Origin: Enterococcus mundtii
GTDB lineage: Bacteria; Bacillota; Bacilli; Lactobacillales; Enterococcaceae
Direction: 5' to 3'
Length of the DNA stretch: 64,000 bases
Assembly (NCBI RefSeq): GCF_002947535.1
Contig: NZ_PUAP01000027.1
Span: forward strand, 1 to 64,000
Shown here: positions 16,140 to 25,822 of the stretch, in pieces
Layout: every line of letters begins with the position of its first letter
Position numbering within the stretch: position 1 is the first letter of the stretch
Notes under the pieces: generated by a model
What the model saw: only the letters and a program-made list of their open reading frames with translations
Told to the model about the DNA's origin: nothing
The model's database searches: none
Translations under genes and position numbers: made by a program

Positions 16140-18854
16140 ATGATGGATCAAACAACGAATGAATTCAGAAAAAAATTAGACATGTTAGCTTTATCTTTGT
16201 CACTACAAGGAAATGACAATCATTTTGGTTTAAATAAAGACTATCAATTATTATTCTCAACGTATATTCAAATGATTCATGATGATCCAGACGAATTTTT
16301 TATTGAAAAAGGCCAAAAAGAAAATATCATTGAATCGCTAAAACGGACCAAAGATTTTTATGATTTTGAGAAAAAAGAACAAGTTCAAATGATCTTTGAA
16401 AAATTGAGAAATAATGATCCAACAGATTTCATGTTGATTCCTTCTGCTTTTTATCCAGGAGAGTTTGGAGAAGTTTCACCTCATACATGTGGATTGACCG
16501 TTTATAAAAAAAATAATTCTTTTGTAGTGATGAAGGTGGATAAAGAGAGGGGCTTTGATGATCAAACGGTTTCTTATTTTGAAATTCCTCCAACAAATAT
16601 TGCGGAACTAAGTGAAGTGTTTCTTAAAGAGCGATTTCATGAAGTTCGAAAACCATATTTTGTATTGAAAAGGTTAGCAGCTCTTTCAACCCAAAACGAA
16701 TCGATCGGTATACCAGCCATCGTCATGAAAGAACAAAAGACTGGAAATTGTTCAGTTAACGAGGTTGATGCTGCTCTAAAAACAATTTTATTTCATTGTA
16801 GGAAAGATATCTTTTCTTTAGATACGAGTCAGCAAGTGACACCTAAATGGCATTCAGAACATGGTGAATCGATTTTAGAAATGCACAATAGATTTCTTAG
16901 TACTTTGAAAGGAGAGAATCCAGAGTGGAATCAGCAGCTTGATTATATCTTTATTTATTATTTATATAAAAAAGGTCAGCTTAAAAGTGAGTTTTTGAAA
17001 AACATTGATACTAAAAAGCGTCGCTGGCATCTCCAAATCCAGTTTCTTTTTAAAGAAGATCCTTATATTTCGGCATTATTCAGTAACCCTGGACAACTTC
17101 CAATCATAGATGAGCGCTTGATCCAAGAAAAAGCCAGCAAGATCATTAAGTCACTGGGCATCCATTCTACGAGTAAGCTTGCAGAGATTTCATCTGATGA
17201 TTTAATAGAATATCTTGATCAACAAAAGTATATAACCGATATAATTAATGGCCGTTTACGATTTATCCAGGTTCCAATAGCTAAGGAAATGACCCAACGA
17301 ATGATAGCTAGATTAGAAAAGAAAGAACAGGAAGTACAAGAAGAATTACACCAACGAAAAGTATCAAAAGAAACAAAGATGGAGCAGAAAGTGAGCGAAC
17401 CTGCCTTGATTCATGCCCCACAGAAAATGAGCTCTCCAATAGAAAAAAATGTCGACAAGTTAAAACACGTATTGATTTTTGGTGACGAACAGGATAGAAA
17501 AGTCTTAATGGAAAAATTGGATCATTTAGATCCTAGACAAAAAAAGATACCCCATGATTCAAATGTTTACATAGAAATGATTTTTAACGCCTTAAGAAAA
17601 CGTTCATTTAATTCCAAGGATTTAGAAAGAGCGATCCAGAAAAATCCTCTACTTAAAGAAATCATTCAAGTAATAAGAGATAGCATAGATTTGAACACAA
17701 ACGCTGTTTATCCAATGCAATCACTGGGGGAGAGGCAAGAGTATACACAAACAATAGAATATAATAATCAAGTCTTTGAAGAGATTGCAGATTCGGGGAG
17801 CCAAAACCCCTTGATCCACCGTTCTGAATTGATCCTGATTGAAGCTGTTAAAAAAAGAGAAGATGTTGAGCTATGGGTACCATTAGACTCGCATCGCGAT
17901 CAAATTGATCGAACGATTACAGGTTTTAAAAACGGTGTGCTTGATTATGTTTTGCGAGATTTATATCTGCAAAGAAACCAATTGAAAGGTAAACTTATTT
18001 TCTGGGAAAATGAGCGAAGAGTAGCTGCACCTTGGGAGCGTGATCCAGAACTATGGGCAAATTGTGTGCCAAAATCAGTTATCAAAAATGAACCTTTTCC
18101 TATAAAGGATTCACATATAGCAGTAACTAAAAAAGCAACTATAGAGATGCTTCCACCGTTAAATGAAGAAGCAAAGAAATTTGACCGGACATTCACTTTG
18201 CTAGATAAGATCGAACCACAAAAAGCTAAGGTAGTAGTCAATGATCACCTCAAGGATTTCAAAAGGGTCGTTACTCAATTAAGCACGGTAGTAAAAGAAG
18301 ACCAAGTTGTAGTCACCTTGATGAGTTCAAATAAAAAGATAAATGAAAGGGATAGCGTCAAAAGATGTCTATCTGGAAAAGAAACCTCAAAACACAAGAA
18401 AAATTCTATAAATAAATCAATGGATGACCTTAAACGATACAAAAATGTAAGTACGCTATTTAGAAGGACGACACCTAATACCAGAGTCGAAATGAAGCTA
18501 GATCCACTACACAAACCGATAAAACGATTGATTGATCAAGCTACCAACCAGTCAATTCAAAGAAAAAGTCAATCGAATCAAATAAGAATGGCAGGAATGA
18601 ATGGTCGCAGCACGAACACTAATGAGAACGCTAGAAGTAATAACAATCGCTTTAGTAATGTGGTTACTAGGTTCAATCATCTATTTGAAAAAGGGGAAAG
18701 TAATCCTGAACAAAATAGTGCGAACAAGCAAACCAATACAAAAAAAGTTAGCTTGGCTACATTGTTAACTTGTTTCCGTCCAACTAAATTTGGAAAGAAG
18801 CTTGTGGTGCACCAAACAACGAAATACCAGCATAAAACAATGTCGGAACGTTGA
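16140..18854 (+). CDS. Unknown 904-residue protein with a putative clan CE-like cysteine domain and a WEN/APWE module
   Basis: Residues 1-400 are shared with the next two genes: a helical start (LDMLALSLSLQ), NNDPTDFML, then His115, Asp134, Gln199 and Cys204 in the spacing H-19-D-65-Q-5-C (HTCGLTVYKK, VVMKVDK, QKTGNCSVNEVDAAL). Order and spacing recall clan CE enzymes such as Ulp1 proteases and YopJ acetyltransferases; this is inference from motifs. A coiled-coil-like stretch (about 383-412) follows, then one copy of the module found twice in the preceding gene (about 441-646, AAPWE at 629-633), then a long basic, Ser/Asn/Lys-rich tail that is probably disordered. No signal peptide or membrane helix. 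TTGGAGG precedes the ATG. Confidence 0.75.
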   Translation: MMDQTTNEFRKKLDMLALSLSLQGNDNHFGLNKDYQLLFSTYIQMIHDDPDEFFIEKGQKENIIESLKRTKDFYDFEKKEQVQMIFEKLRNNDPTDFMLIPSAFYPGEFGEVSPHTCGLTVYKKNNSFVVMKVDKERGFDDQTVSYFEIPPTNIAELSEVFLKERFHEVRKPYFVLKRLAALSTQNESIGIPAIVMKEQKTGNCSVNEVDAALKTILFHCRKDIFSLDTSQQVTPKWHSEHGESILEMHNRFLSTLKGENPEWNQQLDYIFIYYLYKKGQLKSEFLKNIDTKKRRWHLQIQFLFKEDPYISALFSNPGQLPIIDERLIQEKASKIIKSLGIHSTSKLAEISSDDLIEYLDQQKYITDIINGRLRFIQVPIAKEMTQRMIARLEKKEQEVQEELHQRKVSKETKMEQKVSEPALIHAPQKMSSPIEKNVDKLKHVLIFGDEQDRKVLMEKLDHLDPRQKKIPHDSNVYIEMIFNALRKRSFNSKDLERAIQKNPLLKEIIQVIRDSIDLNTNAVYPMQSLGERQEYTQTIEYNNQVFEEIADSGSQNPLIHRSELILIEAVKKREDVELWVPLDSHRDQIDRTITGFKNGVLDYVLRDLYLQRNQLKGKLIFWENERRVAAPWERDPELWANCVPKSVIKNEPFPIKDSHIAVTKKATIEMLPPLNEEAKKFDRTFTLLDKIEPQKAKVVVNDHLKDFKRVVTQLSTVVKEDQVVVTLMSSNKKINERDSVKRCLSGKETSKHKKNSINKSMDDLKRYKNVSTLFRRTTPNTRVEMKLDPLHKPIKRLIDQATNQSIQRKSQSNQIRMAGMNGRSTNTNENARSNNNRFSNVVTRFNHLFEKGESNPEQNSANKQTNTKKVSLATLLTCFRPTKFGKKLVVHQTTKYQHKTMSER

Positions 18855-18931
18855 TTAACCAAGTCTTTTATCTGTATCTAATCAAAAAATCAGAATAAAT
18901 GAATGGCATCAATCAAAATTGGGAGGACAAG

Positions 18932-20623
18932 ATGACTGAAAACAGTAATGATTTTAACGAACGAGTAGAGATGCTTGCTTTGGCTTTATCCTTGAAAGAA
19001 GATGGTAGAGTATTTGATATAAGGAGCAATCGGCTGGTGTTATCAACTTATATAAAAATGATTGAAAGGGATCAAGATAGTTTTTTTATAGAAAAAGAAC
19101 AAAAACATAAGATCATTCAATCGTTAGAAAACTCGCTTGCCGTTTATGATTTCCATGAAAGTGAAAGTATCCAAAAGATGCTTGAAAAGCTAAACAATAA
19201 TGATCCGACCGATTTTGTGCTACTACCGATCTTTTTCTTACCTGGAGATTATCGTAAAATGATCGGTCATGTTTGTGGGGTTACAGTATATAAAAAAAAT
19301 GAAGAATTTATCGTTTTAAAAGTGGATAAACAGCGTTTATTCGATGGCTATACTGCTTCATATTTCGAAATTCCTGAAAAAAGTAGTAAGGAGTTAAGCA
19401 ATCTGATGTTTCTTGAACGTGATAGTTGGCAAAAGGAACCCTATTACATATTTAACGAACTAACTAAACTTTCAAGTAGTTCTAAATCGATACCAATACC
19501 AGCCATAAAAATGAAGAAACAAACGACTAAAAATTGTGGTGTCACTGAAATTGAAGCCTCGTTAAGAACGATATTATTTAATTGTCGAAAGGATATCTTT
19601 TCTTTAGATAAAGACATCAAAGTAACCCCCAAATGGCACTCAAAACACCCAGCACCAACGCTAGAAATGCGTAAAAGATTTGTTGACGCTATGGAAGGTG
19701 AGAATATAGAACAAAATGAAAATTTGAAATATATCCTTCATCATTATCGATACCGTAAAGGTGAATTAGTTGAAAATCCTGCGTTTGGTGCTATTTTAAC
19801 GAGTCATGGTTGGTATCGGACAATACGCAAACATTATTCTGAAGATCCATATATTTCAATAATGCTCGATAACAATGGCCATATACCAGATACATATGAT
19901 AAATCTCAGGTAAAAGAAAAAAGTAAACTCATTGAACCGCCAGGAGTATTGTATAACATGAGTATTCAAATGGTAGATACATTTGATTTGAGATGGACCC
20001 AGTCCCAAATCACCTATGATATAAAACTATATAAAGATCGCTTACCTCACATAAATATCAAGGTAGCGAAAGAAGTAACTGAGTATCTTGTCACTCAACT
20101 GGAAGAAAAACATCAAGAAATAGAAGTAGAACTACAAAAACGTTTAGAAATCAACCGAATGAGCGATAAAGAGGAGATGAAACAGAAACTGAATGTGAAG
20201 GAAGAAGGAGGAGAAATTCATGCAGAAAAAAATATTGATACGATGACAAGTGAGAAGCAGAAAGACACGACTGATGAAAAGGGGAGTTGTTTTCAGTCAC
20301 TTAAGGAGCATGCAGTGATTCAGGCAACAATGAAAAGGAAAACTTCGCCATATGAAGATATTCGCGCAGTGGAAAAAATAGACGAAATATCAAGTGGAAG
20401 ATGTAGGGTCAACAAAACTGGTTGTTTCTCTTTCTTACGTGCATGGAATCCTTTGTTGCAAAAAGCGAAACGTCCTTCCTTAAAACTCGGTATGCCAGAG
20501 CAAGAAAGTGCCAAAAAAGTAAAATTTACAGCCTTGTTCCAACGTTTACGGCTAAATGAAAAGAGACCCGTATCAACAGGTCATACTACATCCAGACAGC
20601 AACCGCTAAGTGTCTCTCGTTAG
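18932..20623 (+). CDS. Unknown 563-residue paralogue with a putative clan CE-like cysteine domain
   Basis: It aligns with the first 400 residues of the preceding gene product and with the next one: VEMLALALSL, NNNDPTDFVL, GHVCGVTVYKK, VLKVDK and QTTKNCGVTEIEASL. The candidate catalytic residues are His113, Asp132, Gln197 and Cys202, with the same spacing as the paralogue above it. A second Cys (C-R-K-D-I-F-S-L-D) and the P-K-W-H segment are also conserved. A charged, coiled-coil-like helix (about 380-410) is followed by a basic variable tail whose end (KKVKFTALFQRLR) echoes the tail of the larger paralogue (KKVSLATLLTCFR). I chose ATG 18932 because GGGAGG lies five bases upstream; ATG 18899 has none. 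Substrate and role are unknown. Confidence 0.75.
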   Translation: MTENSNDFNERVEMLALALSLKEDGRVFDIRSNRLVLSTYIKMIERDQDSFFIEKEQKHKIIQSLENSLAVYDFHESESIQKMLEKLNNNDPTDFVLLPIFFLPGDYRKMIGHVCGVTVYKKNEEFIVLKVDKQRLFDGYTASYFEIPEKSSKELSNLMFLERDSWQKEPYYIFNELTKLSSSSKSIPIPAIKMKKQTTKNCGVTEIEASLRTILFNCRKDIFSLDKDIKVTPKWHSKHPAPTLEMRKRFVDAMEGENIEQNENLKYILHHYRYRKGELVENPAFGAILTSHGWYRTIRKHYSEDPYISIMLDNNGHIPDTYDKSQVKEKSKLIEPPGVLYNMSIQMVDTFDLRWTQSQITYDIKLYKDRLPHINIKVAKEVTEYLVTQLEEKHQEIEVELQKRLEINRMSDKEEMKQKLNVKEEGGEIHAEKNIDTMTSEKQKDTTDEKGSCFQSLKEHAVIQATMKRKTSPYEDIRAVEKIDEISSGRCRVNKTGCFSFLRAWNPLLQKAKRPSLKLGMPEQESAKKVKFTALFQRLRLNEKRPVSTGHTTSRQQPLSVSR

Positions 20624-20865
20624 TGACATGATTGAGTCAAAGGCTGTATTAGATGATAAAATTTACAAAAATATCAACGAGACAAGTGAAGCAAGAAAGA
20701 TAGAGCAAGGATTGTGTCTGTTTCAGTGCAAAGTTGTACCTGTGTTTATTGCGCAGCACTTTCTTCTTCCACATAGCCCAAAGTAAAAATAGAATGGATT
20801 CAGCAAGAGAAATAACTGCTTCAAGTACAAGAAGAATTCACTTTGTAGAGAGTAGGGAATAGAAA

Positions 20866-22209
20866 ATGTTAGATGAACAAAAGCAGCATGAGTTTGAAAA
20901 AAGAGTGGATATGCTCGCATTGTCGTTAGCTTTAAAACCAAATGATAAAAATTTTGACCAGAATGATGACTATAAATTATTGATATCCACGTACATAAAA
21001 ATGCTAGAACAAGACCAAGATGATTTTTTTATTGATAGAAATTCGAAGCAAAATATCATTCGATCACTGGAGCGAACGAAGGAGTACTTTGATTTTGCTG
21101 AAGAGAACCAATTGCGAGCAAGTTTAGAGAAGCTAGTAAATGATGATCCAACCGATTTTATGCTTTTCCCCATGGTTGTTCCGCTTAGTGAGGATATCAA
21201 TGTATACCAACATCTGATTGGGTTCGTCGTGTATAAAAAAGAACATGATTTCATAGTGATGACTGTCGATAAAATGACCAATTACTATGACGACAATGTT
21301 GTCTATCAAATTATCCCTAAACAGAGGATCAAAGAGCTTAGTACTTTGTTTTTTGAAGAACGATATGATTTTAAATTAGAGAAATTTTATCTTTTGGAAT
21401 GTTTGACTAAGCTTTCAACTCATACGGAACCTATTGAGGAAATAATGATGAATGACCAAACTGTAGGGAATTGTGTCATTGCGTCACTTGATGCTTCGTT
21501 AAAAGTCATTTTATCCAATTGTAGAGAAAACATCTTTTCAGTAGATAGAGAAGATCTGTCAATCAGTTGGAATCCGTACCATAATAGGTCTACCTTAGAA
21601 ATGAGAAAAAGATTTCTCACAGCAGTAAAGGGAGAGAATCCTGAGTGGAATCAATTATTCGATTATATTTTCGATTTTTATCTTTATCGGGTTGGCAAAT
21701 TGCCGGAAAATAGAGAAGATTCTCCGATAAAATCAAAAACGTGGTATAAGGTTATTCGGAACATGTTCGCGATGGATTATTATATACAAGAGATCATAGC
21801 CAATGGTGGGAAGATCCAACCGAATCATGGGCCACACCCGAACTCAGTTTATTTGATTGAACCGAAAGGCGTGCTTTTGAAAAAAGAGATTCAGAACGTT
21901 CCATCTTCTAGACTAGATAGTCAATTCGGATGGATAGAAAAACAGATTCAACGATTCAAAGAACGTTTACTGTTCATAAAAATCGATCGCGCAAAGGCAA
22001 TCACCCAACATATTATTTGCAGTCTGGAAGAAAAGAAAGAAGAAATAAATCAAGAGAATGAAAGAAGAAGAGTCATCACGGAGCCGGTGATCGATGAAGG
22101 AAAGATAAAACCATCATTGAATCAGCTCATCCAACAAACCATTCCAGTTAGTTCGAATCACTCAACAGAGCAATCAAAAAAACAAGTGAAGAATGAGTTG
22201 GAAAAGTAA
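20866..22209 (+). CDS. Unknown 447-residue paralogue with a putative clan CE-like cysteine domain
   Basis: Third member of the family: VDMLALSLAL, NDDPTDFML, QHLIGFVVYKK, VMTVDK and QTVGNCVIASLDASL. The candidate triad is His116, Asp135, Cys203 with Gln198, and the sequence around the second conserved Cys is NCRENIFSVD. It ends shortly after the common charged helix (about 395-415), so it is close to a minimal version of the shared architecture. The start has only a weak ribosome binding site (AGTAGGG), and 242 bases separate it from the preceding gene, more than elsewhere in the cluster. A terminator follows 12 bases after the stop. No function can be assigned beyond the protease-like motif. 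Confidence 0.75.
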   Translation: MLDEQKQHEFEKRVDMLALSLALKPNDKNFDQNDDYKLLISTYIKMLEQDQDDFFIDRNSKQNIIRSLERTKEYFDFAEENQLRASLEKLVNDDPTDFMLFPMVVPLSEDINVYQHLIGFVVYKKEHDFIVMTVDKMTNYYDDNVVYQIIPKQRIKELSTLFFEERYDFKLEKFYLLECLTKLSTHTEPIEEIMMNDQTVGNCVIASLDASLKVILSNCRENIFSVDREDLSISWNPYHNRSTLEMRKRFLTAVKGENPEWNQLFDYIFDFYLYRVGKLPENREDSPIKSKTWYKVIRNMFAMDYYIQEIIANGGKIQPNHGPHPNSVYLIEPKGVLLKKEIQNVPSSRLDSQFGWIEKQIQRFKERLLFIKIDRAKAITQHIICSLEEKKEEINQENERRRVITEPVIDEGKIKPSLNQLIQQTIPVSSNHSTEQSKKQVKNELEK

Positions 22210-22221
22210 TTGATGATAAAA

Positions 22222-22268
22222 AAAGACCAGAGAAAAGCAGGTAAAGCTGCCACTCTCTGGTCTTTTTT
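22222..22268. terminator. Bidirectional terminator between the unknown cluster and def
   Basis: AAAGACCAGAGA and TCTCTGGTCTTT form a 12-base stem; the loop holds a second small hairpin (GCAG/CTGC). T-runs on both strands let it end both the rightward cluster and the leftward def transcript. Confidence 0.9.
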
Positions 22269-22282
22269 GTGATTATCCATTA

Positions 22283-22846
22283 CTACTCGATCACCAAGAC
22301 GCCTTCTTTTAAGGCAAAAGGATTTTGATCATTGATATGGTCATAGAACATTACGCCATTGATATGGTCGATTTCATGTTGTACTACGATAGATTCATAA
22401 TTTTTCAAACGGATTTTTTGTTTCTCACCGTTCTTGTCATAATATGAAAGCGTGATTTTTGCATGACGCACAACATACCCAGGGACTTCACGATCGACTG
22501 ATAAACAGCCTTCACCTTCGCCTAAGCAAGCATTCTGGACGGAATGGCTCAAGATTTTTGGATTATACATGACCGTACTCAACGTCGGTTCTGTGATTTC
22601 TGGATCTGGATTTGGTACATGGACCGCAATGATCCGTTTTGAAATATCAAGCTGAGGCGCAGCTAGGCCGACACCACCACGTAAATTTAATTCTTCTGCT
22701 TTGATTGGATCTTGGCTATTTTTAAGAAATTCCAACATTTCTTCTCCTAATAAAAGATCTTCCTCACTGAGTGGAAGAGCGACTTCTTGCGCTACTTCAC
22801 GTAATGTTGGATTGCCTTCTCGAATAATATCATCCATTGTGATCAT
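22283..22846 (-). CDS. def: Peptide deformylase
   Basis: A 187-residue class 2-type deformylase, the metalloenzyme that removes the formyl group from nascent protein N-termini. All three signature motifs are present: GVGLAAPQ (motif 1, about 59-66), [12 protein letters not shown] (motif 2 with the metal-binding Cys) and [12 protein letters not shown] (motif 3, HExxH). An insertion between motifs 1 and 2 is typical of Gram-positive Def. AAAGGGG lies upstream of the ATG. It is convergent with the unknown cluster and divergent from rpsO. Confidence 0.96.
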   Translation of the reverse strand: MITMDDIIREGNPTLREVAQEVALPLSEEDLLLGEEMLEFLKNSQDPIKAEELNLRGGVGLAAPQLDISKRIIAVHVPNPDPEITEPTLSTVMYNPKILSHSVQNACLGEGEGCLSVDREVPGYVVRHAKITLSYYDKNGEKQKIRLKNYESIVVQHEIDHINGVMFYDHINDQNPFALKEGVLVIE

Positions 22847-22962
22847 GGAATATGTACCCCTTTCTTATCAAACACTCTCTTTTCGGTTAATAGTTTACCA
22901 TAAATTTGAAAAAGTAGTAGCCTGATTGTTTAATCAACTAGATTTTCTTAAGGATTCTACAC

Positions 22963-22991
22963 TTGATTTATTAGAAAGATTCAGGTAAAGT
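22963..22991 (+). promoter_or_regulatory. Promoter of rpsO
   Basis: TTGATT, 17 bases, TAAAGT, about 100 bases before the rpsO start, leaving a leader long enough for regulation by S15. Confidence 0.45.
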
Positions 22992-23088
22992 ATAGCTGTA
23001 TGTTTAAAGCATATGTCCTGTTACTTGGTTAAACGAATCACCAACGTTTTACTCAGTCACAGGGGAATAATTAAACGAGGTGAAAGAA

Positions 23089-23358
23089 ATGGCAATTTCA
23101 AAAGAACGCAAAAACGAAATCATCAAAGATTACGCACGTCATGAAGGAGATACTGGTTCTCCAGAAGTACAAATCGCTGTATTAACTGAAGAAATCAACC
23201 ACTTGAACGAACATGCACGTGTTCACAAAAAAGATCATCATTCATACCGTGGTTTGATGAAAAAAGTTGGTCATCGTCGTAACTTGTTAGCTTACTTACG
23301 TAAAACTGACGTTCAACGTTACCGTGAATTGATCCAACGTCTAGGCTTACGCCGTTAA
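23089..23358 (+). CDS. rpsO: 30S ribosomal protein S15
   Basis: The 89-residue product from ATG 23089 has exactly the family length and the conserved [11 protein letters not shown] and [11 protein letters not shown] segments. S15 binds 16S rRNA helices early in 30S assembly. ACGAGGTG lies nine to fourteen bases before the ATG; an in-frame GTG at 23080 would overlap that site and add three residues not normally present. A terminator follows, then pnp, the classical rpsO-pnp order. Confidence 0.97.
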   Translation: MAISKERKNEIIKDYARHEGDTGSPEVQIAVLTEEINHLNEHARVHKKDHHSYRGLMKKVGHRRNLLAYLRKTDVQRYRELIQRLGLRR

Positions 23359-23368
23359 TTTTTAACAG

Positions 23369-23399
23369 AAAGTGGGGTTCGCGTGAATCTCACTTTTTT
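23369..23399 (+). terminator. Rho-independent terminator after rpsO
   Basis: AAAGTGGGGTTC pairs with GAATCTCACTTT (with two G-U pairs) around GCGT, followed by six T. Confidence 0.88.
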
Positions 23400-23422
23400 A
23401 CTTTAAACTATCAAACATTTCT

Positions 23423-23515
23423 GTGAATCAGCTCGATGGACTCCTACTAACCAAATGAAAGGTGCAAAAGTACGCTTTCGCGGTTTTCATTTGTTTAGTA
23501 GCGTCTAGCGTTCAC
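23423..23515 (+). promoter_or_regulatory. Long hairpin in the pnp leader
   Basis: CTACTAACCAAATGAAA pairs with TTTTCATTTGTTTAGTAG (23444-23501), and outer GTGAA/TTCAC arms extend it. It ends about 20 bases before the pnp start. A double-stranded pnp leader cut by RNase III is the known autoregulation mechanism in enterobacteria; whether it works here is inference. Confidence 0.6.
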
Positions 23516-23535
23516 GAGAAGGAAAAGGAGTATTT

Positions 23536-25647
23536 ATGTCAGAAAAACAAGTTTTTAAAACGACATGGGGCGGACGTCCCTTAGAGATCGAAGTTGGCCA
23601 ATTAGCCAAACAAGCAAACGGAGCAGTATTAGTTCGTTATGGTGATACGGTCGTATTAAGTGCGGCAGTCGCTTCAAAAGAAGCAAAAGATACAGATTTC
23701 TTCCCATTGACGATCAATTATGAAGAAAAAATGTATGCAGCTGGTAAGATCCCAGGAGGATTTATCAAACGTGAAGGTCGTCCAAGTACGGAAGCAACCT
23801 TAACTGCTCGTTTGATCGATCGCCCGATTCGTCCAATGTTTGCGGAAGGTTTCCGTAATGAAGTCCAAGTCACAAATATCGTGATGAGTGTGGAAACAGA
23901 TTGTTCTCCAGCAATGGCAGCAATGTTAGGTTCTTCATTAGCTTTATCGATTTCAGATATCCCATTTGATGGACCGATCGCAGGTGTTGAAGTGGGTCGT
24001 GTGAATGGCGAATACGTCTTGAATCCAACAGTTGAACAAGCAGAGACTACCGATATCGAATTAAGCGTTGCTGGTACAAAACAAGCAATCAACATGGTTG
24101 AAAGTGGCGCAAAAGAAGTTTCTGAAGAAGATATGTTGGGCGCATTGTTATTTGGATTTGACGCAATCAAAGAATTAGTCGCATTCCAAGAAGAAATCGT
24201 TCAAGCTGTCGGCAAAGAAAAAATGGAAGTTTCTTTATTACAAGTCGATGCTGACTTGAAAAAAGAAATTTTTGATGCATCGTATGGCACGATGAAAGAA
24301 GCGGTCATGACAGAAGAAAAATTAGCTCGTGAAGATAATATCGACCAAGTGAAAATCGATATTCGCGAAGCTTATGCAGAGAAATTTGCCGGTCATGAAG
24401 ACGAAGCGCAATTACTAAAAGAAGTGAAACAAATTACGGAAGATCTTGAAAAAGATGTCGTTCGTGAATTGATCACGATTGACAAAATCCGTCCTGATGG
24501 TCGTAAATTAGATGAGATCCGTCCTTTAGCATCAGAAGTTGGCTTGTTGCCACGTGTTCATGGTTCTGGATTATTTACTCGTGGACAAACACAAGCACTA
24601 TCATCATGTACATTGGCACCTTTAGGAGAACACCAAATCATTGATGGCTTAGGTGTAGAAGTCAGCAAACGATTCATCCACCATTACAATTTCCCACAAT
24701 TTTCTGTGGGTTCAACTGGTCGCGCCGGATCACCAGGTCGTCGTGAAATCGGTCATGGTGCATTAGGTGAACGTGCATTAGCACAAGTGATCCCTTCAGA
24801 AGAAGAGTTTCCTTACACGATCCGTCTAGTGGCAGAAGTACTTGAATCAAATGGTTCATCTTCTCAAGCAAGTATTTGTGCAGGGACATTAGCATTGATG
24901 GATGCAGGTGTGCCAATCAAAGCCCCTGTTGCTGGTATTGCTATGGGATTAGTATCTGATGGTGAAAACTACACGATTTTAACAGACATCCAAGGTCTAG
25001 AAGACCATTTAGGCGACATGGACTTCAAAGTTGCCGGAACAAAAGATGGAATCACAGCGCTACAAATGGATATCAAGATCCAAGGTATCACAGAACAAAT
25101 CTTAAAAGAAGCATTGGCACAAGCAAAACAAGCACGTATGGAAATCCTAGAAGAATTGACTTCAACGATTGCGACACCACGTGAAGAGCTTAGCCAATAT
25201 GCACCGAAAATCGAAATGATCCAAATCGATCCTGCGAAAATCAAAGATGTCATCGGTAAAGGTGGCGATACGATCAATGGAATCATTGATGAAACAGGCG
25301 TGAAGATCGACATCGATCAAGACGGTAAAGTAAGTATTGCTTCTTCTGACAAAGAAATGATCCAAAAAGCGATCAAGATCATTGAAGACTTGACAAAAGA
25401 AGTCAAAGTTGGCGAAGTCTACCTTGGTAAAGTTGTACGTATCGAAAAATTCGGTGCATTTATCAACTTGATCAAAGGAAAAGACGGTTTAGTCCACATT
25501 TCTCAATTAGCGAATGAACGTGTGAACAATGTAGAAGACGTTGTGAAGTTAGGCGATGAAGTGTTGGTGAAAGTGACAGAGATCGACAAACAAGGTCGTG
25601 TGAATCTTTCAAGAAAAGCAATGTTGAACGAAGAGGAAAAGAAGTAA
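23536..25647 (+). CDS. pnp: Polyribonucleotide nucleotidyltransferase (PNPase)
   Basis: A 703-residue enzyme of standard length that degrades RNA 3' to 5' with phosphate, and can add tails. Two RNase PH-like domains (about 10-230 and 310-540, including [20 protein letters not shown] and [19 protein letters not shown]) are joined by an all-helical segment, followed by a KH domain ([12 protein letters not shown]) and an S1 domain ([18 protein letters not shown]). AAAAGGAG lies before the ATG. It has a structured leader and a strong terminator. Confidence 0.98.
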   Translation: MSEKQVFKTTWGGRPLEIEVGQLAKQANGAVLVRYGDTVVLSAAVASKEAKDTDFFPLTINYEEKMYAAGKIPGGFIKREGRPSTEATLTARLIDRPIRPMFAEGFRNEVQVTNIVMSVETDCSPAMAAMLGSSLALSISDIPFDGPIAGVEVGRVNGEYVLNPTVEQAETTDIELSVAGTKQAINMVESGAKEVSEEDMLGALLFGFDAIKELVAFQEEIVQAVGKEKMEVSLLQVDADLKKEIFDASYGTMKEAVMTEEKLAREDNIDQVKIDIREAYAEKFAGHEDEAQLLKEVKQITEDLEKDVVRELITIDKIRPDGRKLDEIRPLASEVGLLPRVHGSGLFTRGQTQALSSCTLAPLGEHQIIDGLGVEVSKRFIHHYNFPQFSVGSTGRAGSPGRREIGHGALGERALAQVIPSEEEFPYTIRLVAEVLESNGSSSQASICAGTLALMDAGVPIKAPVAGIAMGLVSDGENYTILTDIQGLEDHLGDMDFKVAGTKDGITALQMDIKIQGITEQILKEALAQAKQARMEILEELTSTIATPREELSQYAPKIEMIQIDPAKIKDVIGKGGDTINGIIDETGVKIDIDQDGKVSIASSDKEMIQKAIKIIEDLTKEVKVGEVYLGKVVRIEKFGAFINLIKGKDGLVHISQLANERVNNVEDVVKLGDEVLVKVTEIDKQGRVNLSRKAMLNEEEKK

Positions 25648-25675
25648 TTCCACTGTTTTAAGATAAAAGTTTTTT

Positions 25676-25734
25676 AATAAGCGTACTACTACGAAAATAA
25701 TTTTATATTTTCAAAAGTAGTACGCTTATTTTTT
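25676..25734 (+). terminator. Terminator of pnp, member of a loop-conserved hairpin family
   Basis: AATAAGCGTACTACT pairs perfectly with AGTAGTACGCTTATT, followed by TTTT. The inner part ACGAAAAT...ATTTTC resembles the hairpins at 36502, 40757, 47237 and 49918 although the outer arms differ. Confidence 0.85.
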
Positions 25735-25822
25735 AAAATCGTTAAAGTAAAAGGCATAAAGGGTCAATTTATATTTTCTTAAAAAACACTTAGTTATTTA
25801 AAGTGCAAAAGGAGGAATGGAA

